DNA of 64,000 nt from Plectrocnemia conspersa (GCA_009617715.1 VTFK01000169.1:682001-746000); one strand, 5' to 3'; positions 24,346-36,920 are shown, counted from the stretch's first letter. The notes: generated by a model from the sequence alone, not told the origin. Translations and numbers: made by a program.

Positions 24346-25640
24346 ATAGCATTTAAATAAGGCATTCGATTTTTGATAAAAATATTGGAATGTAGAGAAT
24401 CTTAATCTATGGCATAAATTTATTATGCGATAAGTTTAAACTTGTTTAAAATCATATTCATTCATTCAAACGATGCTAGACACGATATAATATTTAGTTT
24501 ATCTACAGTTGAATTTACATTTATAAAAATAAAATATATCATTTAAATATAAATATAGATGAAACTATTTTTTTCCAAAATTAGTGTATGAAAGTATCAG
24601 AAAGAGTTTTAGCTGAAAATATTTCAGAAAATGTAAAAAATTAACTTATGATAAAATCATAAAATATAAGACATTTCTATAATTAGAAATCAGATTTATA
24701 TTTTATTATATATATCTAACCATTATGATGACAGGTTTCTTCACTGCGTAATGATGGTTATTATATAAAAATGAATTATTCAATTAAGCATTTGGAAAAA
24801 TAGTAAAAAAAATAGTAATGGTGCATACCAAAAATAGGTCGCAATGACTCAAAATCTAGATCTTTCCTTACCAACATCAACGGAAAAACGGACAAGTATT
24901 TTTGACGGCAGGAATATTCTCTATGAAAATTATAAATGCTTTGAAAATCTGTATTGTCCCTGCATATACGCCATGTTTTTTCTAAAATCTGATGTTGCCT
25001 AGCAAAAATAAAATATGTGTTCTTATTTTTATAATATAATTTAACAATTGCTTTTTTTTATTTTATAGTTAAAGTTTCGTTATTTGTTGTAAATATAAAT
25101 AATGAATAAAAACAGCAAAAAATATCCATTTTAATTTTTTTTATAAATTAATATGTATGTCTTATACACACATATTTATAAAAAAATGTTGTGATTTTTG
25201 TGTTGGGACTTCACTATCATGCAGCATTTTGTTCACTATAAACTACTAATTTAACTACATTTTGTAAATATAACTTTGTAGCTAGGACTGTTTTTTAGTA
25301 TTTTTGTATTTTTATAACTAAATAATTCGATTCTGGATTCGGTCCAGTACCCTACGAATTATATTTCAGTCGTTATGGCATCTATTATTTAACAAACAGT
25401 ATTCATTATTTAATATAATATTTATTAAATAATACTTTTACTGATCGTTAAGTGAATTGGTAAAGAAGGATGTTAGTATAGGAATTTAAAAAAATATGAA
25501 ACAGATAAATTATGCTGCCTATCATTGCTCTCTCTGTTTTGGCGCAACAGTTTGTACCAAAAAAATGCACGGGAAAAAAGTACATAAGTACACATGTCCA
25601 CGTATTGCACGCAATATTAAATATGCAAGACAAGACTTGA
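24345..25640. other. AT-rich, nothing recognised
   Basis: No gene or repeat family that I can support. Confidence 0.5.
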
Positions 25641-25900
25641 CAGGGAGACAGACAGCAGACAGTCAGACAGACAGCTGGGGGAGGCGAGCGTACATATCGC
25701 GTTTCTTTATGCCGTTCCATTTTTGCGCATAGCACGTATCGCGTTCTGATGGCGAATGTGATTTATGACGAGCTTGCTGCAAGCAAAAACCTTTAACGTC
25801 GCCGTTCCGACTTGACTCACTTACATTATTTACTCTTTTCACATAGTGTGCAATAGAAAATGTCTTGCGTTGGCAATATTATACGATTGGCATGCGTGAG
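25640..25900. other. Higher-GC island beginning with a CAGA-rich tract
   Basis: CAGGGAGACAGACAGCAGAC and further CAGACAGACAG near 25640-25680 form a short imperfect simple repeat. Complex CpG-bearing sequence follows. Frames on both strands (25448-25735 and 25496-25732) lack domains. Confidence 0.35.
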
Positions 25901-25989
25901 CATGTGTGAGTGTCAAAGTAACAAAATAATAAATTCTTACATATTGTAGGACGATTCTATCATTCTAATATATAAAGATTTAAAGAAAG

Positions 25990-26700
25990 ATTCAAAGACA
26001 AAGAAAGCGTTTTCCATCTGACGAAAAGAAGTAAATACAAACAATTATTGGACTGCAGCAAAAAATGACACTATTTAGGCAATACGCTGTCAGCATAAGC
26101 CCCAACTAAATTCAAAGAATGTGACGAGCATGGTTCGTTTCAATAATCAAAATGGCAATTCTTTATATTTTCCAGCCTTATTAGCGCAATTATCATAACA
26201 CCGAGGTATAAGGTATTCAATATTAAAGTTGCAGCTTGCAATTTGTCCAAAATTTTTTGTGCCAGTCTTTCTCCACTGTGGTGTTTTGATTTGATAAAAT
26301 CAATAAACCTTTCCTTGATGGAACAATTACCATGTTCTGTAATATTTACATATTTTATAGTTTGAATTATTTGCACACTATGAGCACTCTGTAGTATAAT
26401 AAAAAAAAAAATGAAAAATTTTTGCCTTATAAATTTTATTAAAAAAAGTTCCTCACTTTATTGCCAAGTAGATCTATTACTTTATTATTTTTTTCCTAGA
26501 TGTTTTAACGGCTTTGACATGGTAATGTTGCTCTGTGTAATTAATTATTAAATTAATAATTAAAAAAATACCGCAAACTTTACTGTCAATATTAATTGAT
26601 GAGCTCCATAACGGCAAATTATTTTCAGCACAATAAAGTATGGCGTTTTTCATTGTTTTCAATATACAATTTTGAATTTTTTACAATTTAATTATAAAAT
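25990..26700 (-). mobile_element. ZMYM-type (DUF4371-like) hAT transposase relic
   Basis: Minus-strand reading gives, in order: MKNAILYCAENNLPLWSSSI (about 26655-26600; compare 'FLAENNLPFRGSSE'), IKERFIDFIKSKHHSGERLA near 26315-26260 (compare 'ERLIGFVE'), CYDNCANKAGKYKELP near 26205-26160 (compare 'GYDNGANMAGKYKG'), and CSSHSLNLVGAYADS near 26130-26085 (compare 'CAAHSLNLVG'). This order is that of ZMYM1/DUF4371-type hAT proteins. Frameshifts and a stop separate the pieces, so it is non-functional. Confidence 0.75.
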
Positions 26701-27021
26701 GTCGATGAAATTAAGAATTATTAAAGCATGTTTGTTATATGAGTTTAGTATCAGATCAAATTCTGCAGCAGCATGTCGTGAGATATGTGTATTATTTAGA
26801 TAAGATATACACATAAACTGATTTTAAATATTGCTGCACAAAAATCCATTAGTAAAATTACTACAGAACCAGTAATGAATACTATTGATAATGAATAATT
26901 ACAAAAAGCTGTTAAAATAATCAAAATTAATGTGCTAAGAACGTTCCAAAATCTCTAAGGCAAGCAACGAAACAATTCGTTTACATTTACATCAATTGGA
27001 AAAATCGTGAAGCAAACATGT

Positions 27022-27074
27022 AAAAAATAAGCGAAGCAAACATTTTTGCAAAATGTTTGCTCCGCTTATTTTTT
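27022..27074. repeat. Near-perfect 25-bp palindrome, 3-base loop
   Basis: Left arm 27022-27046, loop TGC, right arm 27050-27074. The arms match at 24 of 25 positions. The odd pair is A-C on the plus strand but U-G on a minus transcript, so a minus-strand RNA would form an unbroken hairpin. The word GAAGCAAACAT also occurs just upstream, near 27009, as a direct repeat of the arm. Confidence 0.85.
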
Positions 27075-27439
27075 GCAGCTTAGGTTATATACATATGTAT
27101 ATACAATTTTATTTTCGAAGAGGAAATACGTAAACCTGAATTTAAAGTTAATAGTAACTCTACTTACTTATTCATATAGTCAATAAAATAAGTTGCTCCA
27201 TTATTAATATGGCATATCTTGTAATATAACCCAACTAGATTTATAATTTAAAAAACAGGATTAAAAATTACAAAAACAACAATTATTTATTACTCACGCT
27301 TCATTCGTTTTACAAAAGTTTACATCTGTGTGAGTTAACATTTCCGGAAACTACGTTACATTTTCAAGATTACATATCGTTGTCTTTTCTTGCTATGTAC
27401 CTGAATCGTGAGAAAATTTTCTCTCTTTCCGTGCTGATG

Positions 27440-28150
27440 ACAGTTGTTATTTGATTTTAAGCTCTCGTAGGATGGAGGCGTTCGTGCGTCTTGAACAACA
27501 CGTTTTATGAAGCATTCCTATTTTGAAAGCACCTCCTTGGATTTAAATGTAGTATAGAATAATATTATAATTTAAATATATTAAAATTTACAATAATAAA
27601 TCAAATATATACAAAACCTATTTCTTAAGGGAGATGGGGGTGAGTACAATATGACAAAAAAGCACTTCACCTATCAGATGGTATGAAAAGAGTAATGTGT
27701 GACGTTAAATTGAATTTGAGTTCACATCTTAGGGATAGGGTAAGGGTGTCGGGTTTGACTAAGTACATATATTTTCTTCCTCGTTCGAGGGTTGGGCGTC
27801 TTAACAGTTCGAAAATCGGATTAATCTTGCCACATTGACACAAAACCATTCATTCGCAGCACTTTTTGCGGTTTTCGCGACCGCTAAGAGTTTAAAGAAA
27901 AAAGTAATTAGTGAAATACCTTCGGAAGTTTCGAACAACATTTCGCATATTTCAAAGCTCGGGCATAAAACCGCACAGTGCCTAAACACGAAGCATATAT
28001 TATACACTGCGTTGTAATATATTTCATTTGAAAGTTAAAGAAAAAATACCACTTGCACAAACCGTTAACGTTGCCGGAGAAAATATTTTTCTGAAAGAAA
28101 ATACTTTGTATGGAAGTTATTTCTCGCTAGAGTAACATCTCTATTTATGA
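27440..28150. other. Higher-GC islands
   Basis: Two blocks (27440-27540 and 27630-28150) with overlapping short frames on both strands (27667-27849, 27801-28007, 27835-28017) and no domain. Candidate conserved non-coding DNA. Confidence 0.3.
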
Positions 28151-28605
28151 CGCTTTTTTACGGTGAAGTTATCTGATGGTGTAAATCAAAATAATATGCA
28201 AAAAGTAATTTATAAGATGATACAGCCACTGGGAAAAAATGATGGACGTCTTGACAATATTAAAAGGAACATATGGGAAAATTGTATCTGAGAAGCAATC
28301 TTGTTGAATTAATGTTGTAATATTATTTCAAAATTTGCATAATATTTCTTACTTCGCGTGACTTAGATTATTGCCCGTTCTATGGCTTTAAGCATTTTAT
28401 AGCTTTACACATATAATACATATATGGGCAACATATGCGGTAATTAATAAACTTTGATTATATTTGCCTCGCCGAGCTACCTACTACAATTGATTTTGTT
28501 TAGGATTGCGATATAACAACAAGTATAAAATAGCAACATTTATATTTTAGCTTAACATTGGTTTCAACCATAACAAAAGTAATTATTATCAAATTAATTT
28601 TTCTC

Positions 28606-28660
28606 TAAATAATTATAGATTATTTTGTATATTTTATACAAAATAATCTATAATTATTTA
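28606..28660. repeat. Perfect 26-bp palindrome, 3-base loop
   Basis: Left arm 28606-28631, loop TTT, right arm 28635-28660, with no mismatch. Outside the arms AATTTTTCTCT and AAAGAAAAAT could extend the fold with an offset. The arms are A/T with a single G or C, so slippage is one possible origin. A fold-back MITE is another. Confidence 0.85.
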
Positions 28661-28933
28661 TTAGTATTAAAGAAAAATATTATCTTTGTTTTCGTAGTTT
28701 AGTTTTAGTTGCAAGCCGTTACAAAGTAGTAAATATGTAATAATTGGGTAAGTGAATCAAACATAATGAAAATCTATAAATAAATATTAACCACAAGACC
28801 TTTCAGTCTAGGAATCGGTGACATATTATAATTAATTATAAATTATTTTGTGTATTATAATTTACAGTCAATAAATGTCACTTTGCAGCTAGGTCCCGTT
28901 TTTAATAAAATGGCGTATTTATAAATGCAAATT

Positions 28934-29009
28934 TGAGTCTGTTGCCGTGGATTGAACTCGCGGGCTCTGGACTACCAGTTTAAGCCTAACAAACTACGCT
29001 GCTTCGACC
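28934..29009 (-). repeat. tRNA-like SINE fragment
   Basis: On the minus strand CGTAGTTTGTTAGG (28998-28985) resembles an A box and GAGTTCAATCC (28959-28949) a B box, at tRNA-like spacing. Flanks are low-complexity. Best read as a tRNA-derived SINE head. Confidence 0.55.
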
Positions 29010-29339
29010 TTTTTAATTTTTTATTGTAGTAAAATATAAATAAAACGTTGAGCTTTTTCACACGTAGATGAAGAAATTAAAAATTGTATTTATATGATAT
29101 TTTATATATTTTTTAAAATTTTTTTGGTAGGTTTTGGTTAATGTTAGGTAAGTACATTAAAAAATCTTAAATTGAAAACAACTGGTTTTATATATATTTG
29201 GCAACGGTAATATAGTTTTTTAACCTTTTTTTAGAATTTTGGTTATAAAGAGTGATTTAACTTCCATTTCCAAATATTTTTTAATCCCCCTCCCCATCCA
29301 AATTTAAGAATATCTTCGATTTTTAATTAATCGAACATT

Positions 29340-30110
29340 TGAGGTTTTTATGTGCTCCAACGTTTCGTGTTTGTTGGCGTAGACATGACTTTAGCGTAAC
29401 TCTACAAAAAAATCCAACAGCGTTAAATCGCATGATATTCACAGCCAGTTAACGTCACCTAAATAATGAGACCTGGGAAGTTTTAAGCAAAACATCTAAC
29501 GTTGAATCCAAATTCTCTCAAATTGCGCCGTCTTGTTGGAACCACACCATCTTCGATTTCGTGCCAAGTACAATTGTCAGCAAAGATTATTATACTCCGA
29601 TTCAAAAAGTAAGTCCTAATAACGCCGCCTGACCACAATATGCACCAAACAGGCACCTTTTCGGCATGTATTTGTCTCTCGTAAATCACATTAGGATTTT
29701 TTTCACCGCATATGTTGCAATTTTACTTATCAACATACCCAGAGAGGTGGAAATGTGCCTCATCAGAGAAGAAGATTTTATTTAAAAAATCAGTTGCTGC
29801 AATATCCAATCTGCACAAATTCTTCACTGTATATGGTATCTGAGCCTGAATTCTTGTGTTTTCTGAATTTTATACGGGTGTAGGTGCAAGTGAAAATGAA
29901 AAATACAACAAAGTGAGCCATAAGAAAAGCCCAAAAGCTGCAAACGCCGACGAATCGACAATTCCGGGTCTTCGCCACACTTTCACTTACAGCAGCAATA
30001 TTCTCGGGTAAACGGGCACCATTATGATGCATAGACTGCTGCAAACTTGAGTGTCATAAACGACATGAATAACTGATTGCTCGTCAGAGTGAAATTCGTT
30101 TCTCATAATA
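29340..30110 (-). mobile_element. Tc1/mariner transposase relic
   Basis: Minus-strand reading recovers the mariner transposase core in order. ENIAAVSESVAKTRN (about 30025-29965) belongs to the N-terminal part. NKIFFSDEAHFHLSGYVDK (about 29785-29730) carries the first catalytic Asp. VPVWCILWSGGVI lies near 29660-29620. WFQQDGAI (about 29545-29522) carries the second Asp. GDVNWL and SCDLTLLDFF (about 29460-29405) carry the third. Stop codons after YVDK and NWL, plus several frameshifts, kill it. I could not define the terminal inverted repeats. Confidence 0.85.
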
Positions 30111-30189
30111 AAGTTGAACATATTGGAAGATGCTACAAATATTCTGATGGGAAATGATATCGGAAAAATATAGTATTTTTAGACACTAA

Positions 30190-30620
30190 GCGGGAGATTG
30201 TTAAAGAAAATCACTCTGTAGATAAAAAGGGTCCGCACCAGATCTAATGCATCTTAATAATTTTAAATGATCGGCAAACAGAACAAAACTGGAAGTTTAA
30301 CTGTTGTATTTATATTATTAATAAATAAAGTGAAGAGCAGAGAGCCCATGTTGGACCCTTGAAGAACCTACGAGGAAGTGAAATATTATTTCGACAAACG
30401 GCCGCCATAGGTTACAAACTGTATACGATCACTTAAAAAAATTTTAGCAACCGAAATCAGACATTGTTTTACAATAACCCATAACAAACCTCGTTGAAGG
30501 TTTGCAATGGGTTATTAGTAAAAATATATTAACGCTTGAGAGATTCCCAAAGCTTTGTGTTTAATAAACATCATTCACCGGTAAAGATATTTTTTACCGG
30601 TACAATCTTAGTTTTAAAGT
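30190..30620 (-). mobile_element. Non-LTR retrotransposon reverse-transcriptase fragment
   Basis: Minus-strand reading gives FLSDRIQFVTYGG (about 30440-30400), VLQGSNMGSLLFTLFINNI (30366-30311) and VLFADHLKLLRCIRSGADPF (about 30285-30225). These are the 'YL-NR-Q-V', 'GVPQGS-LGPLLF-LFINDI' and 'FADD' blocks of Jockey/CR1-like reverse transcriptases. The catalytic motif reads FADH, and the frame shifts between blocks. The mariner relic lies next to it on the same strand. Confidence 0.8.
30474..30515. repeat. Imperfect hairpin ATAACCCAT...ATGGGTTAT
   Basis: ATAACCCAT and CAAACCT are mirrored by AGGTTTG and ATGGGTTAT around a short loop, with one two-base internal mismatch. It lies inside the reverse-transcriptase relic. 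Confidence 0.7.
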
Positions 30621-30699
30621 GTTAATAAAATATCACAACTATTGTTCCCCCATAGTACATTATTCTTTTATACGCACAACTAGTTCCTCCCTCTCTTTA

Positions 30700-31170
30700 T
30701 TTCGGTTGTAAAACACGGCTCTCAAACACATTTCCCCCAAAGGGAAAACTCTCGCGTATTATACTCCAATGTAAGCACATACACACATTATATGTACATA
30801 CATTGCATGATTTATAGTCCACTCCCGGTTCCAAGGCGAGTTCCATTCAAGATGGTGTCTGCTCGCTGTGGCCGAATTGAATGAAATCTTCCCCACGCCA
30901 TGTGTCGAACGAAGCCCTTATCGACTAAAACGTGTTGGCTTTTACTTCAAAAAACTTGAGCCAATATTCAGGGGCTGAAAGGGTCGACTTTTGCCCCCGG
31001 ACGCCTTCACAAAGGCTTCGAGTGATTTCAAGTGCCGCGATACGCGATGCGTTCCAGGAAAGTGCACGTGGGTCACATTAATTCTTTCGCACTCGCAATT
31101 TATCTTTCCGCAAGCTCCCCCACGTGTGCGTGCTTGAATAGAGATTAAGCAACAATGAAATGTACAGTCA
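30700..31170. other. Higher-GC island
   Basis: Complex CpG-bearing sequence with no long frame. From 31170 to 31940 the DNA is AT-rich with an ATGT microsatellite near 31258; an 89-codon minus frame (31644-31913) there has no domain. Confidence 0.3.
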
Positions 31171-31939
31171 CGGCTGGATACGTTTACGGTAAGTGGAAAA
31201 ATGAAAAAAGGCTCTTTTGATAAATTACCGATAATGTGTTTCCTTTAATCAAAATACGTATGTATGTATGTATATACTTTTATATAAGATAAACTAAAAG
31301 TTTTATGATTTATTGGGAGATATTAATATTGACAATAATATTCAATCAATTATAAGTCTATTTTATTATAGAGAACTTACAGATTAATTATTTGTATATT
31401 TATTAACTTATAAATATTTATATAAGTACTTAAAATATTAAGCTTAAGATTATAAATATAACAGCTAAGTTTGTTCGACAAGTTGATTAAAAATCGTAAC
31501 TGTGTTAATAATGCTTATTGAAATTTTTTAGAAAAGTCGGACTAAAACCGTTATTTTATTTGATTTGACATTGACAGTCTGATTATATAGGATGCCCAAG
31601 GATCACACTCCTAATAAAATTGATGTATTATGTCATAGATTGGCTAAGTCTGTAAATATGTAATGTGTTTCAATATTTTTTCACATCTTTTCATGGTTTT
31701 ACTTGAGTGTCTTTGATTTTCTAGGGCAAAATTCATATCGATACTCTTCTTCTGCATCTTGTAAGCTGTGTTTATTAGGATAACGTATATCTTTATATAG
31801 TTTGTGTATACATTACTATATGAATGCATTACCTTCATATTTAAAAATAAAAGTATTAAAGTATAACTTTGGCAATTAGCAGCCATGTTATCTAATACCA
31901 TCATATGTGACATGTCGCATTTTGCTCAATCGAACCGTC

Positions 31940-32410
31940 AAAACAACTCCAGTTCATATATAATTAACCCACGTTGAAGTACCAGTGGCATTAGCGTTAA
32001 TTGGAGCACAGCACATCGCTGCCCGTCTCCGATGCGGCCCTGTCGCTCTATCGGCGACATCGCATATTTCAGTCGTTTTGATCCGCGGCGTTGGCGAGGC
32101 GTGTCGAGTAATGGCGGAGGACTTGCCAGAGACCATTTGTAGCAGCTGACACCGTGCGACTTTCCCCGCGGTGGGTGGTAGGGTGGGACGTCACCCCGGC
32201 AGAATTCCGCCCCCACCCGCATTCAAAGCAACATGTTACAAATCACTCCTCTTTACATTAAACGCCAATTTGACGCGCCGTTTCCCGACAGAAAACCGCA
32301 CAAACGCGACAATTTCGCGGTGCGTAAGTGCACTCGCGAAACTTTTCGAGCAGGCACATGTGTCACAACGGGGGACGAAATCGTTTCGCTGTTCTTTTAA
32401 AATATGAACA
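31940..32410. other. Strong GC-rich island
   Basis: One of the most GC-rich blocks, with a CAGCTG E-box near 32144 and G/C-rich words such as CCCCGCGGTGGGTGGTAGGG near 32163. Frames of 94, 60 and 78 codons overlap on both strands, as expected of stop-poor GC-rich DNA, and show no domain. Candidate enhancer or promoter-like DNA. Confidence 0.4.
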
Positions 32411-32969
32411 AATAATACATATGTATGTGGTGTCGAAAGTTTTTAGATTTGATTTGATTAACATACTATAGTGACTTACGTGTTTTGAACACTATTTGTA
32501 TGATTGCGTAGTACATCGTAGACTAGATAAAGATCTGTCAAATATTCATTTCAAAAAGTTAAGATAAATTATAAAGAAATAAATGTCATACATAAAATCT
32601 GTAAAATAATGCGTAATTTTAATAGTTAGTAAAGTTATCGACTCGCATTTACCATTGGAAGTATATTACAGATTGAGAAAAGTTTGTTTTAGATCCGAAA
32701 AAATTGTATTTAGTCGTCAATGCATTAAAAAAGCAGAAAATTTTAGGGTTCTATAACATTAAGTCACAATCGAATTTTACTTATAATTATGATTAGAAAC
32801 GGCATTGATCTTTGTTGTCAATCAAAAACTAGAGTTTGGTTGATCTGGACTACGGCTTGACAAACAGATTTTATTCTAGTCTGAATTTCAAAAGGATACA
32901 AATCTGGCATTTTTAATCATTTTCGATTTATATTTTTTTTAATTTTGAGATATTTTTCTTTTTTAGTTG

Positions 32970-33190
32970 TGGGAATGCTCTTAGGTTATCCCGATTCTTA
33001 AAAAGGAAGACAATCTGTGCATTGGTAATTACAGACCAGTAGCGTTGCTTTAAGAACCTGCTAAATATTTGAAATTATATTACAGAAATATACTTTTGAT
33101 CATTGCATGTCTATGCTTCTTAAATAGCAACATGATTTTCACCAATTTCTATATCAAGATTGAGACTCCAAGGACATTAACGTGATCTAA
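32970..33190 (+). mobile_element. Non-LTR reverse-transcriptase fragment (5' RT block)
   Basis: The frame from 32985 reads VIPILKKEDNLCIGNYRPVA, the 'V-PIYKKGD---NYRPISLL' block at the start of Jockey/CR1-like reverse transcriptases. A stop follows LL. Shifted pieces NSNMIFTNF/QHDFHQFLYQD near 33125-33165 correspond to the next 'Q-GF----ST' block. Only this piece of the element is visible. Confidence 0.7.
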
Positions 33191-33359
33191 ATCAGGTAAA
33201 TATAAAATATTTTTTTATTATATTTATAGCGTAAAAATATACAATTTTCATATTGAATATTTGAGTTAATTACTTTAAATTGAATAAGAAATTCCAAATA
33301 GTGATTAAATCTAAATAGATTTACACATGTAAACGAATAACTTCAAGTGTATGTATTAC

Positions 33360-33980
33360 CGTATTATATCACAAGCACAAGAAGCTCTTCAAAGTTTTAA
33401 GAGCCGTTTTACTCTTGCTCCAGCTACCCTTCGATGGATACTCGTTCCGTGTCGAGCAACAATTTTTACACACGCGAATTATTTCATAACTCTTGCTCAC
33501 GGAGAACTTTCCTTCGAGCACCGAAGGCATATGCTCTCTCCACCATTCCTGCGAAGCTGCAGCTGATGTCGGGCCTCATGAATTTATGGCCGTGTAGTGT
33601 TAATGTCGGCACGAACTTTTGTCGCCCAAGAATATGCCTTGTACAGCCTGCCGGATGTCGACACATTACTGGAGGGTTGAGGGTTGGGGTGTTATGTGGG
33701 TGGTGGCGGTTTAGGGTAACTCGCAATTGCTTCCGGCGCAAAAAAAAAGAGTACCCGTCCGGATATTAAAAGCGAATTTGGAAACAAAGTTTTGAGCGCG
33801 TGGATAAAGAGCGCAATGCCGAAAATGTAATTCCATAAAATTCGCACAATGAAAATTTAGAATGTGGAGTTTTTAAAACATTCTCAAATATTCTGTCGGC
33901 TGCGAAGGACCCGCTATTTTTTATTTTTAATGGAAAAGCTTTTGTTCTGTTGGCGATGGTCTCGAATGCATGAAAAAAAT
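33360..33980. other. Strong GC-rich island with TTTATGGCC
   Basis: Complex sequence with overlapping frames of 71, 111 and 85 codons on both strands and no domain. TTTATGGCC at 33583-33591 and CAGCTG near 33561 are possible homeodomain and bHLH sites. The 111-codon plus frame (33434-33769) is the longest in the island, but it has no signal peptide or repeat and ends on an A-run near 33740. Confidence 0.35.
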
Positions 33981-34780
33981 TGAATTATTTGATAACAATG
34001 CTTTAACAACTCTGACATGAACCTATGAACTCAGTTCATTTTCAGCTCGAGGAAAATTATTGCTACGATAATTAACTAGATACATAATTTTTAATTAGCT
34101 TTAATCCTAATTTTTAGTGTTTATTCTTATAAACTAAAGGCTTAATCATACATACAAAATGTTTTGGAATTGTTGCAGAGAAAAGACAAATGTCATGTTG
34201 TAACATGTTTTAAAAGATAGGTGCTACGATCTTAGAGGAATTATACTCAAAAGAGAAATATTTATCAATTATCTTGGCATATCTTTGCTTCATTATCCTA
34301 AAATATATCTTAAATTTTAGCTGCTGATATTTGTTTTGCAAACTGCGAGAAACCTCAACGATAAAGTTATACTTTTATATCGGCACACTGTGTGAAAAGC
34401 AAATGGGAAATAACTACGTCAAAATCTAATTAACTTGTCCTATTAGCTGCAAAGTAAGAAAGCAATTATTAATTTCATATTACATTTTTATTGAATATAT
34501 CAATAAACATACAAAATAGTAATATATCTATATATAAAATGTAACTTTCAGGTATGTTGACATATCCTGTTTTTGTTATAAAATTAATTTGACTATAATA
34601 CTTATACCCAAATCGGATTATTTATACATTCGTTTTTATTTATATTGTAATAAATAAATTATTTACTGGTATTGTGTATAAAAGCAATTTCTTTACGTTT
34701 AACTTAAGCTACCCACACATCTTCGATAGCCCAGAACAATATTACACAAGAAAGGCATATTTAATACTTAACTTTACTTA
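33980..34780. other. AT-rich, nothing recognised
   Basis: No feature that I can support. Confidence 0.5.
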
Positions 34781-35280
34781 TATTGATAGGCAATCAATCT
34801 CCATTTAGATACACTCGATATGCTTAAACGCTCCCTCGGCAGACAATACGAGACGCAAAAATAAAGCTCGCCATCAATTGATACGCGCGTGCGTTCGATC
34901 ACCAAAAAAATATTGCCTATAAAAGTGGAGGTTTCACTTATGTAAAGAATTGTTGTATCTTTTGGACAATTTATGCGCATATAGACGTTCGTGAAATACA
35001 CACGATACAAGGAGTATCGAGAAATATTTTTTTTTTGCGTGGTATATCAGTGTGTTCTGATCTGTGTGGTTTAGGTCGCACACGCCGCATGGTATACATG
35101 CACAGGTTAAATAACACACACACATCTCCTAAAATATATATGGCAATATTTCCGGATGTTGTGGAGAAGGGCGGAAGCTACACCCCCTCCGGAGTTGGCT
35201 TTCCTTGGTGCGGATTTATTTTTCCTTAGCTGGCCTCAGATATACAACCGCCCACAATGGTACAGGGATGGTCCGGGTTT
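34780..35280. other. Higher-GC islands
   Basis: Complex patches at 34780-34900 and 35020-35280, separated by AT-rich DNA. Short frames overlap without domains. Confidence 0.3.
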
Positions 35281-36420
35281 GTAGACTTTTAAAATGATTT
35301 ATTTTATTTTAAGATTTATTTTTGATAACTTTAAAAAATAACTAGAAGTGTAATACTGTTTTGTGTGTATTAAATTTAATAAAAGTGAGATTGAAACTAT
35401 TTAAAATATTTTTTATATTGTTTTCCATATCAGCGTTAATATTTTACCAGTAACCAAAATTTATACCTTAATATTATTACGTCTTATATTAAATTATTAT
35501 CATATTATAAATATATGTATATTATTTTTTTGGTATATAAATAATATACAGCTATATAATCTTCTTACTTTTACATTTATAATAATTTCAACTAAAAATT
35601 TACATTGAAAGCTCGGACTATGATTACTTATCGTCTTTTTAAAAATATTTACAATAATTTAATGTGATAATAAGGTAGCAAATTAAATATACTTTACCTA
35701 TGCAATTAATTTAATTTTTATGTACAATGAATTATATTATTTTTAATTATTTTACTGATTTTAGCAAGTAGACTATTTATCAAATTGTATGGATTAAGAA
35801 AGTTAATGTATTGATTTGTAGTTCTTTAAGAGTTTTTTTTAAGGATTTATTTATTGCTGTTTTATTAATTTTAAATAAATATAGTATAATGTATGCATTA
35901 TGAGCTACATAAGTAATTGAATTCACTGACACTTTTAATTATTGATTTTTAAGAAAACCATCTATATTATAAAAATCTCTATATTATACATTTTAATTTA
36001 TACAACTTTAATATTTTAGTAAAAAAACAGTTTTACATTTAAAAATTAGCACAGATTTTATATATTTTACTTAATTTATTATAACTATATATATTTTTTT
36101 AAAATTTAAGACCTGAAACAGCAGAAAAGGACTAATATTAGTGACATTTCACATATAAACTGCTGTTTGGTCAAACGAAATAATTAAAAAAAAATACATA
36201 TTTTAAAAAGTGCCTTTTTACTAATTGTATGTTTTTATACGCATTTTACTTATTAACTGCAGGTTTATATTAAAAGTTCAGAAATTCGTTTTTTATTTTT
36301 TTTTAAATAATATTATTAATAAGGTGTTTTCTTGCCATTTAAATATTTACAGTTACCTCGTTTTCTCAACGCGTACTTACTCTTTCAAAACAATATTAGA
36401 TATAATGCTAAATATTATAT
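35280..36420. other. AT desert, nothing recognised
   Basis: Very AT-rich low-complexity DNA with no supportable feature. Confidence 0.5.
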
Positions 36421-36920
36421 ACGTGGGCCGAATTTTCCGCACCACGAACTATCCCTGGTGTGCCGCAGGAGTCGGCGCTGATGTTATACATAAATATTCT
36501 TTTCCCATTTCCCTGCCAGTCAGTGTATTTATGAGCGCGGCGCCAATGATTAATGATCTCTGGCCGAGATGACTTTGCGGGCACCCAGTACCGTCTATTA
36601 TTGCCTTTAAGGTGAACCTACGTATTTTCACTCAGGTGGGTGTATGTATATATACAATTTAATATAAAGCCTCCCCGGGCGTCCGGTTCGGATGCGCCGA
36701 TCCCATTATTTAAGTGGATGACTAATAAAGGCCGGGACAATTAAACGAAAGCCTTTTGTTTTCACGCGCGACGTCACCAAACGCGAGAATTTTCACGCGT
36801 GAAGTGCCGCGTGAGAGCTTTAAGCTCGATTCGCCCCAGACGAAAGCTCCTGCTTGACGTATTACGCCGCATGGCGCTGAAAATTTAAGTGTAAGCTCTT
36901 TTTAACGTCAGGCGTTTAAT
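36420..36920. other. Strong higher-GC island
   Basis: CpG-bearing complex sequence; TTTCACGCGCGACG (about 36760) and TTTTCACGCGTGAAG (about 36790) repeat a TTTCACGCG word within 35 bases, the second as a short palindrome. No coding potential beyond overlapping short frames. Confidence 0.4.

Noticed and set aside
33434..33769. 111-codon plus frame in a GC-rich island
   Set aside because: Overlapping frames occur on the other strand and in another plus frame, there is no domain or signal peptide, and it ends at an A-run. Stop-poor GC-rich DNA explains it.
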